Assembly: GCA_025526915.1 (NCBI GenBank)
Contig: JAHLKH010000036.1
Location: 116,916 to 180,915, forward strand
Reading direction: 5' to 3'
DNA: 64,000 bases
Source: Entophlyctis helioformis
Lineage: Eukaryota > Chytridiomycota > Chytridiomycetes > Chytridiales > Chytriomycetaceae
Shown: piece by piece, positions 1-11,689 of the stretch
Layout of the letters: each line of letters opens with the position of its first letter
Position numbering within the stretch: position 1 is the first letter of the stretch
The notes under the pieces: model-generated
The model's database searches: none
Told to the model about the DNA's origin: nothing
Seen by the model: the letters and a program-made list of their open reading frames with translations, nothing else
Program-made: the position numbers and the translations under genes

Positions 1-351
1 CGCTCGATTGCTCGGTTTTCTAGGAGGAGGAAGTGTCAACGGCCCGTATCCACGGTCGTTGGGTTCTTATGGCGTTTCAGTGTTTTACTAGGATCTTAAC
101 TTAACGATTGAAACCTATTACTACCAGCCCTCGTTCTGGAACTTTCATTCAGGTACTGTCGCCGTTTATATGCCAGTCTCCCCCATCTCTCTGACAATGA
201 ACCCTGTGTATTACGACCGCCAGTACAACTGCCTGGCACCCATTCTACACCATCATCCCATTGCCCACTGTCCTGTTGCATGTCATGATATTTGCTGTTT
301 GCATCTATTTATTGGCTTTAAGGTCCACAATCCAAGCCCTTATCCTTAGTG
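1..351. other. 3' flank of the kinase-LRR gene
   Basis: I see no convincing gene in this stretch. The short open frames lack domain features and are not supported by codon pattern. It lies just downstream of the TGA of the kinase-LRR gene on the minus strand. Confidence 0.4.
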
Positions 352-3300
352 TCATGCCTTGTCTTGAGACTCCAAGTGCTGCACCTTGTCCTGTAGCTCT
401 TGGATCTTCAATTCAAGGACCGGCAGACGCTGCATCTCCAATTCAAGGACTGCCAGACGCTGCATCAGTGTGGTTGGCACCGGGCTCTCTGCAGCCATAT
501 CCGGTGTGCGGGTCAGTGGGGAGCCAGAGTCTCTTGTTGGTGTGGTGCTGTGATCGTGGCTGAGAGGGGCAATGCTGGGCAGTTGGGGTGTAGAAGGAGT
601 CAAATCAACATGGCTTGACCCAGCAGTCTGTGCACTTGAAGCATTTGAAGTCACGTTTGTGAGAACAGTGGCGATCTTCTTCTTCTTGCGGTACTTTTTG
701 GAAGCCGCCCTTGCAGCCTCGCGGCGACGACGCAGCACATCCTCGGCAGACGATGAGTTGTCTGACGGGGTGGAATTTACGGGCACCTGGTTGCCGACCA
801 AGAGTGGCAGCTGTGCGAAGGGCTGCGGGAAGTAGTTCAGCTGCTGCTGCTGAGGCTGAAGCTGCTGAAGCTGAAGCTGTTGAAAAGGCTGCTGCAGAAG
901 CCGCTGCTGCTGCCGGAGGTTGTTGTTGTCCTGCTGAAGCTGCTGCTGAAGCTGCTGCTGAGGCTGAAGCTGCTGCAGAAGCCGCTGAACCTCTTCCGAT
1001 GACAATGTTTCAACGTTGTTTGGCAGCTGAGGCTGCTGCGGCTGAGGCAGTGGGGGGTTGAACATCGCCTGAAGGTGCTGCAAAATCTGGGAATCAGCAC
1101 CTGTCCCAAAGGAGAAAAATGGGGATTGGCCTGTTGGAGGGTTGGAAGCGCCGGAGTGGTGGCCTGTGCCTGATAAAGCCCCAGATTGGAATTGCAGGGA
1201 GGGATGGCCCTCGCTCTGGCCAGTCCCACTTGATGATTGCCAATATTCTCTACAATCACCAAGTCAGTCCCTATATGCAATCAGAACTTTACACAATGTA
1301 ATGCTTACTGTCCAGTCTGATGGGCAGAATTGCCCAGTCCAGCTGGTGTACCTTCTTGAAAAAGATTGTTGCTAACAGTACTGCAATCACCATGTCAGTT
1401 CCTATCTGTAAACAGTCACTTGAGACAATGCAAAGCTTACAGAACAGTCAAATTGGTCAGATGACCCAGCTCAAGTGGGATGCTTCCTGACAGCTTGTTG
1501 TTGTCAAGATGCCTACAAATCATCAAGTCAGTCCATCTGCAACCAGGAACATATGCCAGTACAATGCTTACAGCTCAGTCAAATTGGCCAGTTTGCCCAG
1601 CTCACTTGGAACACTGCCTTCCAGTTGGTTTTTGGAAAGAAGCCTTCCATAATCAATTCAGTCCATCTGCAGACAGGCACATGAGACAGTGCAATTCTTA
1701 CAGCACAGTCAGATTGGTCAGATGGCCCAGCTCAGTTGGGATGCTTCCTGACAGCTTGTTGTTGTCAAGACACCTACAAATCATCAAGTCAGTCCATCTG
1801 CAACCAGGAACATATGCCAGTACAATGCTTACAGCTTAGTCAAATTGGTCAGTTTGCCCAGCTCACTTGGAACACTGCCTTCCAGTTGGTTTTTGGAAAG
1901 AAGCCTTCCATAATCAATTCAGTCCATCTGCCAGCATATACTTGAGACAGTGCAATTCTTACAGCACAGTCAGCTTCTTGAGGTTGCCAATCCACTCTGG
2001 CAGTTTAGTGAGTTGGTTGCCATACAGATTCCTGTTCATCCCACTCTGTCAGCAGTACACTCAACAAAGTACTCTTGTGAATCCATACACTCACAGCCCA
2101 GTCAGCCAGGTGAGGTTGCCAATGGACTCTGGCAGTTGAGTGAGCTGGTTGTTCCACAGATTCCTGTTCATCCCACTCTGTCAGCAGCACACTCAACAAA
2201 GTACTCTTATGAATCCATACACTCACAGCCAAGTCAGCCAGGTGAGGTTGCCAATGGACTCTGGCAGTTGTGTGAGCTGGTTGTCACTCAGATACCTGCC
2301 CATCTCACAGTTAGCAGTACACACAACACAGCTCTCCTGTGCATCCAAACACTCACAGCTCAGTCAGCCAGGTGAGGTTGCCAATGGACTCTGGCAGTTG
2401 TGTGAGCTGGTTGTCACTCAGATACCTGCCCATCTCACAGTTAGCAGTACACACAACACAGCTCTCCTGTGCATCCAAACACTCACAGCTCAGTCAGTTG
2501 GGTGAGGTTGCCAATGGACTCTGGCAGTTGAGTGAGCTGGTTGTCACACAGATCCCTGCCCATCCCACTCTGTCAGTAGTACACTCAACAAAGTACTCTT
2601 GTGCATCCATACACTCACAGCTCAATCAGTTGGGTGAGGTTGCCAATGGTCTCTGGCAGTTGAGTGAGCTGGTTGTCACTCAGATACCTGCCCATCCCAC
2701 TCTGTCAGCAGCACACTCCACACAGCTCTCCTGTGCATCCAAACACTCACAGCCAAGTCAGCCAGGTGAGGTTGCCAATGGACTCTGGCAGTTGAGTGAG
2801 CTGGTTGCCATACAGACCACTGCCCATTTCTTCTGTCAGCAGTACACTCAACACAGTACTCTTGTGCATCCATACACTCACAGCTCTGTCAGCTGGGTGA
2901 GGTTGCCAATGGACTCTGGCAGTTGAGTGAGCTGGTTGTTCCACAGATTCCTGCTCATCCCACTCTGTCAGCAGCACACTCAACACAGTACTCTTGTGAA
3001 TCCATACACTCACAGCTCAATCAGTTGGGTGAGGTTGCCAATGGTCTCTGGCAGTTGAGTGAGCTGGTTGTTCCACAGATTCCTGCTCATCCCACTCTGT
3101 CAGCAGTACACTCAACACAGTACTCTTGTGCATCCATACACTCACAGCACAGTCAGCTGGGTGAGGTTGCCAATGGACTCTGGCAGTTGAGTGAGCTGGT
3201 TGCCATACAGACCACTGCCCATTTCTTCTGTCAGCAGTACACTCAACACAGTACTCTTGTGCATCCATACACTCACAGCTCAGTCAGTTGGGTGAGGTTG

Positions 3301-6033
3301 CCAATGGACTCTGGCAGTTGAGTGAGCTGGTTGTTCCACAGATTCCTGCTCATCCCACTCTGTCAGCAGTACACTCAACACAGTACTCTTGTGCATCCAT
3401 ACACTCACAGCACAGTCAGCTGGGTGAGGTTGCCAATGGACTCTGGCAGTTGAGTGAGCTGGTTGCCATACAGACCACTGCCCATTTCTTCTGTCAGCAG
3501 TACACTCAACACAGTACTCTTGTGCATCCATACACTCACAGCACAGTCAGCTGGGTGAGGTTGCCAATGGACTCTGGCAGTTGAGTGAGCTTGTTGCCAC
3601 GCAGACCACTGCCCATCCCACTCTGTCAGCAGCACACTCCACACAGTCCTCCTGTGCATCTATACTCACAGCTCTGTCAGCTTGGTGAGGTTGCCAATGG
3701 ACTCTGGCAGTTGTGTGAGCTGGTTGTCACTCAGATACCTGCCCATCTCACAGTTAGCAGTACACACAACACAGCTCTCCTGTGCATCCAAACACTCACA
3801 GCTCAGTCAGTTGGGTGAGGTTGCCAATGGTCTCTGGCAGTCGTGTGAGCTTGTTGTTCAACAGATTCCTGCCCATCCCACTCTGTCAGTAGTGTATAGA
3901 CACAAGGAGATACTCTACCAAGAAACAGCTTACAAAGTCTTGAGGTGTGAGAAGCCTCCAATATGGGGTGGCAAAGGACTCTTGATATCCTGATGGTACA
4001 TGTGGCTGTGCAGCAGATGCAACAGTCAGCATCACAATCTGTAAAGTAGGCCAGTACAAACAGCAACTTACAGTCTGACAAGATGGCCATTCTCCCACTC
4101 AAGGATCCTGTACTCAGACCCCTGGAAATTCACAACTCCATCAAAGCTCTGGGCATTGGCAGCTGTGATGCCCTTTCTGGCACGCCACTCTGGGAAAGCC
4201 TTGACCAGACGCTCAGCATCAGAGATCTTGGGCTGGGAGGCAGCATAGCCAGAGTCCTGGTTCTGGAACCGGAGAGAGACTCGAGGCAGTTGCTGATTGT
4301 CCGGGGCTGCAGGCTGTGCAGCAGGTGGCTTGAGATCCTGCCCGGCCAAGCTGATGCTGGCCATGCTGGCAACAAGTGAGCTCGCAGCAGGCTGTGCACC
4401 AAAGTCTGGCTTGGTGTGTGGCAGCATGTTGAGGCGTGCAGCAACCTGGCGGAACGTGGGCCGCTGTGCAGGGTCGTGGGCCAAGCAGTCCTCAATGATG
4501 GCCCACAGCGAGTCAGGGATGCCATCGGGGCGGTTGGGACGCTCGCCTTGAATGACCCAGTCCTTGACAATCTCGTCGTCGAACTTCTTGGCAAATGGCA
4601 CCTTGCCCGTGAGCACCTGGAGGGCTGTCATGGCAAAGGCAAACACGTCCGATGGCGGTGCGAGCGTGTATCCGCGCTTGTACTTTTCCGGTGCGATCCA
4701 GCAGGTGGCACCTCCTTTGCGGTTGGTGTTGGCTGATGACGACGTCTTGATGAAGGCGAGGCCAAAGTCGGTGATGCACGCCTCGCCATCAAAGCCGATC
4801 AGGATGTTGTTGGCCTTGAGGTCGCCATGGATGACGGGGTTGGGCAGCTCGTGCAGGTGCTGCATGCCGCGGGCAGCACCGAGCAGCAGGTGGACGCGCA
4901 CGGCCATTGGCGTCTCTGGCGCCTTGCGCAGAAAGGCGGCAACGTCGCTGTGCATGAGCGGCATGACGAGGAATGGCGAGTTGGTGTTGAGGCACACACG
5001 CCAGAGCGGCAGCACGTTGGGGTGGCGTAGCAGAAACCAAACGGCGGCCTCCTTCTCGATGGCTTCGATGGCCTCTCTGCCGATCGCACCACTGATGACC
5101 TTGATGGCAACGCGGCGGCCATTCCACTCGCCATGAAAGATCTGGCCATAGCTGCCCTCGCCAATCTTGCGGTCCGAGAAGATGTCAACGTCGTCAGGGT
5201 CGACAGACCATTCGTGCGGTGCAGACAGTCCACGGCCCGAGCGCATCATAATGCTCTGCTTGGTGCTTTCGAGCAGCTCGGTGGCACGCGGACGAACCTG
5301 GTCAGGCAGCACGGCGAGCAGCTGTTCCTGGTGCTCCTTGATGGCAAGCAGTGTCTCGAGCTGCCTGTGTGGCGTGTGCGGGGCGGCATTGAGTGAGCGC
5401 AATGGTGTGGATGGCAGGCGTCAGCACAAGGGCAATGCAGCGAGTGCACAACGCGAGGTGTGGTACTCACTGCTGCTGCATGTCAAACTTGGTGGCCATG
5501 AGCTGGGCCATGAGAGTGGGCAGATCGGCCGTGTCTTGGGCAATGGCCTTGGCCACGGCGTCGGCCTGGAAGGCGACGGCAAGCTGCAGAGACTGGAAGG
5601 TGCAGGCAGGGGGGCGTCAGCACAGGAGCAGCAGGGCGGCAGCAAACGCAGGGCATGAGATGCTATGGGGTGGTGGCAACGGCAAGCAGCACACCTGTTG
5701 CAGCTGCACAAGCTCTGCATCAAGACTGCGGATGGTGTCGGCCGTCTTGCTGATGGCGAGTGCCTGCTGCAGGGCATTCTTGGCGGCCGTCTTGGCGAGG
5801 AAGCGGTCGATTCTCGAGAGCACGGCCTCGAGCTCAGCGATGTTGGCGAGCACGGCAGGACCCTGCGAGTCGCCGACTTGGTTGGCGAGCGTGACGGTCA
5901 CGAGCTCGGCATGGTGGGCGAGGGCGGTGGCAGCGGCACGGTTGGTGCGCACGTTGTCGGCGAGCGAGACGATTCCCTTGACGAGCGTTTCGACGATATC
6001 GAGCGATGCCATGTTTGTTGGGAAAGTCGCCAT
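352..6033 (-). CDS. TKL-type protein kinase fused to ~21 LRRs and a bZIP-like tail
   Basis: About 25 exons. Exon 1 (6033-5695, ATG start) and exon 2 (5592-5471) encode an Ala/Leu-rich helical region of about 150 residues. Exon 3 (5364-4072) carries the kinase: glycine loop IGEGSYGQIF, VAIK lysine, catalytic HGDLKANN, DFG and an APE segment, so all catalytic residues are present. A first LRR exon (4005-3934) is followed by 20 more 72-nt phase-2 exons down to 1309; the last is degenerate. The tail exon (1249-352) encodes about 298 residues: Gln-rich, then a basic block REAARAASKKYRKKKK like a bZIP basic region, then a short Leu-heptad coil. No signal peptide or membrane span is seen, so it is probably an intracellular kinase of about 1,390 residues. 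All frames join in phase. The N-terminal helical region could be a four-helix adaptor of the MLKL sort, but that is a guess. Confidence 0.8.
1309..4005 (-). repeat. tandem array of 21 LRR exon-intron units, period ~131 bp
   Basis: Each unit is a 72-nt exon (one 24-residue LRR, phase 2 to phase 2) plus an intron of about 59 nt. Both exon and intron are conserved between copies, including intron ends near GTGAGTGT and GGGATGGGCAG. The upstream units encode the NQLTQLPESIGNLTQLTEL type. Those nearest the C terminus (below about 1,960) encode the NKLSGSIPLELGHLTNLTVL type. The high intron similarity points to recent unit-by-unit duplication. Confidence 0.85.
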
Positions 6034-6049
6034 GGATCATTGTCCATGG

Positions 6050-6749
6050 ATCAAGCGGGCACGAGTGGCGGCGTGGGTATGAGTGGTTCCCGTGGAGAGA
6101 CTTGTGCCTGGTTGGTTGGTCGAGCACAGAGCAGCGGTGCCTGTGCTGACAGCGTGCGGCATCCAACCACACATCGTCTGCAAGGATCAGCCCACAGATG
6201 CCATTGCCGTTGGCCACAGCTGGGATGCAGTCACGGCCGTCGCCTGCTGCTGATGCGATGACCGAGTTGGCGGTCGACGGCATGAGCATGGCCGAGAAGA
6301 TGTTGGCACTGTGGCCGGTGGGGAACCTCGACACGAGCCTGGACGGGCAGCCGGTGGTCTGTGGCGGGAGAGTGCTGTCGCAGGCTGCTCGACGCAAGGG
6401 TCTTGACGGTGATGCACCATGTGGCGAGTGTGTTGATGGCGGCGGGTTGAAGGCTGCTGCCAGGGACGTAGCGCCAGATGGCCAGGTGCAGGTCGTCAGA
6501 GCCAGCCAGCCAGCCAGCCAGCAGGTTGCCGTGCTCGGACCAGGCGAGCGAGTTGACGCAACCAGTGTGGGCAGGCAGCACCAGCGAGAGCGTCATGGCG
6601 GCGAGCACGGCAAGCGAGTCGGCCACAGTCCGCTGGAAGACTGCAGGCACAGACGACGGTGGAGGAGCATCCTGGCGAGCAGCAAGCAGGGCGTGGCTGC
6701 TGCCGTGTGTCGGTGCCGTCTGTGCAGGCGAGCTGCCGAGTGTGCTCAT
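6050..6749 (-). pseudogene. WD40-repeat (DCAF/WDTC1-like) fragment
   Basis: An ATG at 6749 opens a frame containing HTGCVNSLAWSEHGNLLA then SDDLHLAIWRY, the first WD repeat of the DCAF8/WDTC1 group of CUL4-DDB1 adaptors. A second frame downstream carries TGHSANIFS, MPSTANSVIASAAGDGRD and so on, which matches the next repeat of that family. No good intron joins the two frames, and no further blades follow before the kinase gene begins at 6033. The repeat turn is disrupted by a GGCTGGCT tetranucleotide expansion (6501-6522). Family members have about 500-700 residues; here about 200 are visible. A truncated relic is the best reading, though assembly error could account for the frame change alone. 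Confidence 0.55.
6501..6522. repeat. GCCA tetranucleotide tract inside the WD40 fragment
   Basis: Five to six copies of GCCA interrupt the loop that should read LASGSDD, turning it into repeated LAGW. The same motif recurs in intron 1 of the neighbouring Skp1 gene. Confidence 0.8.
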
Positions 6750-7086
6750 GCTGCTGCTGCTGCCTGTGTTGTTGTTGGTTGTTCGCTGTTGTCGCCGTGA
6801 TCTTGGCAAGATCAGTCGCGTCGGCTGCAACAGGCACGCGTATGAGTGCACGGCAGTCGTTGTGGCACGGCTGGCAGACAGCAGCAGACAGCGCAGCAAT
6901 CCACACATCGAGACCCAACCACCGACAGCCAGTCCCACGCACGACGGGTGGAAGAAAGATTTTACTCGAAGGGAAACAGATCAGGCCGGGAAACGCAGTG
7001 AGCACAAAAGACGCCAACAGGAGGGTGCTAAGAAAATGTGGTTGCTGGGTTGTGCAAATGCTGGGGTTTGTGGAGTTGAGTACACA

Positions 7087-8006
7087 TCAGCGGTCCTCGC
7101 ACCACTCGTTCTCCTGCAGCACGCCGATCGAGACACGCAGAAACGAAAGCAGTCAGCGGCTGGCACGCACGAGGGGCGTGTAGAGTGAGTACGGACGGGG
7201 TCTTACCTTGCGGATCTGCTCCTCTTCCTCGGGTGTAAAGTCGTTGACAATGTTAAAGGTCTGTCGAGTTGATCGGGAATTGCTGTCATGATCAATAAGT
7301 GTAAACAATGGGGGTCAGGTCATGGTGGACAGCTCAAGTGTGGGGGGCTTGCTTACCTTGCGGATCTCCTCGACGGTCTTGCCCTTGATCATGTTGGCAA
7401 CCGTCTTGCAGCCAAGGTCCAAGAGGTTCTTCATGTCGAGGTAGTTGGCAGCGAGGATGATCTCAAAGAGCGTGCCCTGGTCAACGTTGATAAACTCCTT
7501 GTCCCACTCGTCAATGTCGTCCGACGACTTGGTGACGTTCTTGCCCTCCTCCTCGGCAGCGACGGGAGCGTCGTCCTTGTGGTGGGTGGCGAACTCGATG
7601 ACTGCGTGAGACAAGAGACAAGCCAGCCGGCGATGATGAGGATGAGGATGGGCGGCAGCCAAGTGACATGGCGGAGATGGCAAGACAAAGGTGTGAGCCG
7701 ACAGCAGCAGCAGCAGCAGTTGTGCAGAGGGACAGTGTGTGAAGAGCGTGCGAGCGGTTACGAGGAGGAGATGGCAGCGGATGCAAGTGCTGGCTGGTGC
7801 AGCGGGTCGAGCGTCACAGCAGCCGAGGCAGTGACGCTCTTGTCCAGCCACACGCTTGGCGGCTGTCTCACGACGGCTGTGACGCTGGACAAGAGGAGCT
7901 GCTGGCAGGCTGGCTGGCAGCGTTCGGACACCAGCCAGACAGCCAGCCAGCTGGCAGGCCGGCACGAGGTCTGGCACAGATCCAAGGCAGCAGATGCAGC
8001 AGGCGG

Positions 8007-8037
<31 letters not shown>

Positions 8038-8513
8038 GCAGGACGAGCGCAGCGGCAAACCAGGGGCCAGGGACCAGCGGCAGCGGCAGCGAGCGTGCAA
8101 GGCAAGGCAAGCAGAGCAAGCGACAGGCAAGCGGCACAGAGCGGGCAGGGAGTGGGTCGCAGGGCAGGGGGGCAGAGTGGAGACGAGAGGAGACGGGTGG
8201 AGCGTGGCGGGGCAGCAAGCCGAGGCAGCGAGGCGCTGTCCCGGCTGTCGTCCAGACAACCGACGCAGCCCACACGCCGCATCGTTTGTTCCAGCGACTT
8301 CCACGAGCAAGACAGCACATGGCACGGCACGGCACAACACAGCACAGCAAGCGTACCCTTGGCGAGGATGTGGCCCGAGACGTTGGGGAGGGGGATGGGA
8401 GCGTCGGTCTCGTCGCCGAGGTCCTCAAGCATGTTCTTGATGAGGATGGACTGGATGGCGACCTCCTTGGACACCTGGAGCGTGATACCGTCGGAAGATG
8501 TGAGCGAGGGCAT
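7087..8513 (-). CDS. skp1: Skp1, SCF ubiquitin-ligase adaptor
   Basis: Four exons: 8513-8357, 7601-7357, 7260-7207 and 7113-7087, all GT-AG and in phase, giving 160 residues, the usual Skp1 length. The N terminus begins [18 protein letters not shown] (BTB/POZ fold). The middle has [20 protein letters not shown] and [20 protein letters not shown]. The end has [27 protein letters not shown] and EDR, the F-box-binding helices. Skp1 bridges Cul1 to F-box proteins in nucleus and cytoplasm. Intron 1 is 755 bp, far longer than the others in this window, and contains a GCCA microsatellite. Confidence 0.95.
8007..8037. repeat. GCCA microsatellite in Skp1 intron 1
   Basis: About eight perfect copies of GCCA, with other scattered CAGC/GCCA runs nearby, in an otherwise unremarkable long intron. 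Confidence 0.85.
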
Positions 8514-8567
8514 GCTGATGGATTGTTGTTGCGACTGAGGAGAAGTCTAAGAAACCGATGCCAGATT

Positions 8568-9209
8568 TTAAAAGGCCGTCATATGAGACTCTTTCAGTTG
8601 TGTGCCACTTGCTGCGTCAGTCGTATGACTACTGCAGCCACATAGTGTCGTGGCAGAAACACAGACACATGCCATTTTGACAGACGGAGGCGGCTGCTGC
8701 GACGGCTGCTGCTCGATGAAAACGACAGGTGAGACGCCGCTCTCGTCGATGAGCATGAGCGACGCACGTCTCTTGACCGCTGCTGTCCGCTCGATCCATC
8801 TGCACGGCCTCGCGGCTTCTTGCCCCATGCCCGCGACAGATCCGCCCACGAGTTGCTGGCGTAACTGCGCGCCGACTTGAGCTGCTCCCCATAGCTATAG
8901 TAGCGTGCCCAGCTCTCGATACTGTCAACCAGGAACGGAATGATTGCTTGCGGAGCTACCGTCACTGCCAACCGCTGTCGCTCGGCGTCAGTTGTCGCAT
9001 CATCTCACATGCCGTCACATTGCATCATATCACAGCATCTTACCGCGACTGATGACGCCTTGCAGAATATAGATGGGGCTCCAGAACATGTCCGTGCCCA
9101 GCACAGTTGCCTGCTCGGTCGCGCTCTGGTCCTCCAGGCTCTCTGCAATCGCGCGCTGCAATGCCGCCTCGCTGTCGTCGTCCTCGATCTGATCGGCCGG
9201 TGACGGCAT
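8568..9209 (-). CDS. small ubiquitin-interacting-motif (UIM) protein
   Basis: Exon 1 runs from ATG 9209 to 9044 and encodes MPSPADQ followed by EDDDSEAALQRAIAESLED, a textbook UIM (acidic patch, then AxxxS with Leu and Ile). A GTAAGA donor joins in phase to exon 2 at 8964, beginning VTVAPQAIIPFLVDSIESWA and then a Tyr/Ser-rich helix. The 3' part is uncertain: one frame runs to a stop at 8594, while a short 38-nt intron would switch to a frame ending at 8568 (RASLMLIDESGVSPVVF). I do not recognise the family beyond the UIM. It probably binds ubiquitin. Its start faces the LRR receptor gene about 200 bp away. Confidence 0.55.
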
Positions 9210-9412
9210 GCTGCTGACAGTTTCGTTAAAGGACGACCACAGAGTGCCAGGCTGGTCGGCATTCCCTCGCCGAATTGCCACCCTCGTTAGAGATCGCCAA
9301 CCAATGACTCGAGCATGCCCTTGGATGAGCCCAAAAGGCGTGCTTGGCCCTCTCAACCAAAATTGCTCAAATAGACGCCGCTGCTCGCTGCACACAGCCA
9401 TCCAGTCGATCC

Positions 9413-11363
9413 ATGAGTGTACCTGCAGACTGCGCTGTTCTGGCCCAGGCGTTCCCGTCGGCCTTTGCCAATATCTCCAACTGCTGCACCTCTTCGCTTC
9501 CAAGGTTTCTAAAGGTCCAGTGCACCAACGGCAGAGTCACCAGCCTGTGAGTCGCCGTCATCGCTGCCGTCTGCCTCCTGTGCCCGCATCTGCACGCCCT
9601 CGCTGACCACCACTTGAACGCCACCTGCTTGGCCGACCGTTGCAGCTCGCTGAAGAATGCCAAGCTGGCGAGCCCACTGCCCGAGTCGCTCGGATCGCTC
9701 ACTGAGCTTGTTGAGCTGTAGGTTGCACCGGCCCAACTCTGTTATTGCTGCAATCCACTCACGCCTTGCCGCTTGCAGTGAACTCAGCAGTACCAGTCTG
9801 ACGGGCAGCATCCCTGCCTCACTTGGCAGCCTGACAAAGCTGAGGATGTTGGATCTCAACAGCAACAATCTGTCGGGTCCACTGCCTGCCATCTTTGGCA
9901 ACATGTCCTCACTTGGAGCCCTGTGAGTTGTGCCTGTGCACTGGCCGCATTTGCAACCAGTCAGATCTGCCACTGACACACATTGTGGCGATGAGCAGGG
10001 GTCTTGGCTATAACTCACTCTCGGGCCGCTCGATGTTCTCAAGCCCTTGACCAACTTGAATGGCCTGTGAGTCCATCTGAGCAGCAGTCTGGACCATCTT
10101 CTTGCTGACCATCCAAAAGTGACTTGTCATACAATCAGTTTTCCTCTGATCTGTCGCACTGCCTACTTTCCCAAGACTGTCCAGTCTGTAAGTTGCATGC
10201 TTGCCACTGGTCGTGGCTGCGCATTGGTTGAAGCTGACAGCGTCATGCTTTGTCTGTGCAGGGACATTTCCAACAACAGCTTCACTGGCGCACTTGATAG
10301 CCTGGTCAGATTCACAAACCTGACCATGGTGTAAGCCAACGGATGCATCTCAGTTTCATTGACTGCATTGCTTGCATCATGGACTGACATGCATGGCATT
10401 GCCTGACAAGTGATGCCTCTGCAAACCGCATCTCAGGCAGCATTCCAGAATCCATTGGTCGTCTTCCATACCTCAGCAGCCTGTAAGTGCACACCGTTGC
10501 ATCACATGTGGATCGGTGATGCTGCATGACTGACGTGCTTGAATGCAGAGTTCTGAGCAATAATCAGCTGAATGGCTCAATCCCCGACTCCATGAGCCAG
10601 CTGCCTCTCGTCTTCCTGTAAGCCGCTGCCACAGTTCCATGCTGTACTCACGACATTGCATCCACCTGATATTCTAACCATTATGTTGGCTGAATGTAGC
10701 TATTTGGGCAACAACGAGCTGACCGGTCCAATCCCAGCATCCTTCAGAAACCTGTCCAAGCTCAGACGCCTGTAAGTAATCAACAAGAGCGTCGGCCTTG
10801 CTATCTTCGCATGCCGTTTACCAACCACTCTTGCTGGATGAATGTACAGGTCGCTCGAGAACAACCAGCTGTCTGGCAGCGTGTCGGCAGTTTTGGATGG
10901 CAAGAGGCTCGAGATTTTGTAAGTTGCCGTCCACTCTCAGTCTCATGTCAAATGCCCCCTGATGCTGACTCGCATCCTCACAACAGGCGACTCTTCAACA
11001 ATCCAAAGCTTGAAGGCAGCACCAACGTTACCAATCCAGGATTTTTCTATCAAGAATGCGACACTCGCAACACAAGCATCACGTTTACAGATGAGAAAGT
11101 TGCCAGACTGTGCATAAAAGGTACGCCACTCCATGCTCACCATTTCATGCCTGTCAATAAGTCATAACCACTGACACATTCTGGCAGTTCCAGTGCCAGA
11201 GCCGCCAAAGCCCTTGTCGACAGGTTACATCATTTCGCTTGCCCTCGTCGGCGTGATTGTCCTTGCAGTCATTGCCAAGGTTGCCATGGTCTATCGCAAC
11301 AGAGCAAGAAAGGCCGCCACGGCCGCTGCTTCAGCTGATCCCATTGCCATGACGCCTCTGTAA
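9413..11363 (+). CDS. LRR receptor-like membrane protein without a kinase
   Basis: About 12 exons. The first encodes an LRR N-cap with paired cysteines ([10 protein letters not shown] then [11 protein letters not shown]). Phase-2 exons each carry one or two plant-like LRRs, for example [19 protein letters not shown] and [14 protein letters not shown]. An LRR C-cap ([23 protein letters not shown]) follows, then one membrane span ([20 protein letters not shown]) and a 26-residue basic tail ending at TAA 11363. No signal peptide is seen after ATG 9413, so an upstream exon may be missing. Two adjacent LRR exons, near 10,025 and 10,155, each lack one base relative to the repeat, and the first puts TGA in frame. 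The gene is broken as assembled, but see the general indel problem. Likely a surface recognition protein. Confidence 0.75.
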
Positions 11364-11689
11364 AACGGAGCCAACACTGCTTGTGAATGTATCCCAATGA
11401 CTACCCTACATCCATTCCACACCCACATGCGCACGAGCTGTTCTTTGCCTTGAACCTCCATGATGGTCAACTCGATGACATTGAGTGGCCAATAGGCACA
11501 CGCCAGTCTGTCAGAGCGCAAGTGTCCTTTATCAACTCGGAATGGTTGGAGCATCCAAGGACGCACAGACCTGACCATCCTGTTGACATCCTCAGAAGAG
11601 GATTGCGTGGCATTCTCCAGCCACATGGCAATGCCATACTGCTGGGCATTATCATATCCATCAGATCCTGCTCCTTGGCCCTGATTTGG
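11364..11689. other. gap between LRR receptor gene and retrotransposon fragment
   Basis: No gene, RNA gene or recognisable LTR is seen here. Any 5' part of the retroelement (gag, protease, reverse transcriptase) is not recognisable in this stretch. Confidence 0.4.

Noticed and set aside
352..1083. A stand-alone bZIP transcription factor gene
   Set aside because: The frame has no upstream start of its own before an intron acceptor at 1,250, and it splices in phase to the last LRR exon, so I treat it as the tail of the kinase-LRR protein.
1309..4005. A CRISPR-like or satellite array with a 131-bp period
   Set aside because: Each unit splits cleanly into a 72-nt LRR exon with splice sites and an intron. 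This is a coding repeat in a eukaryotic gene.
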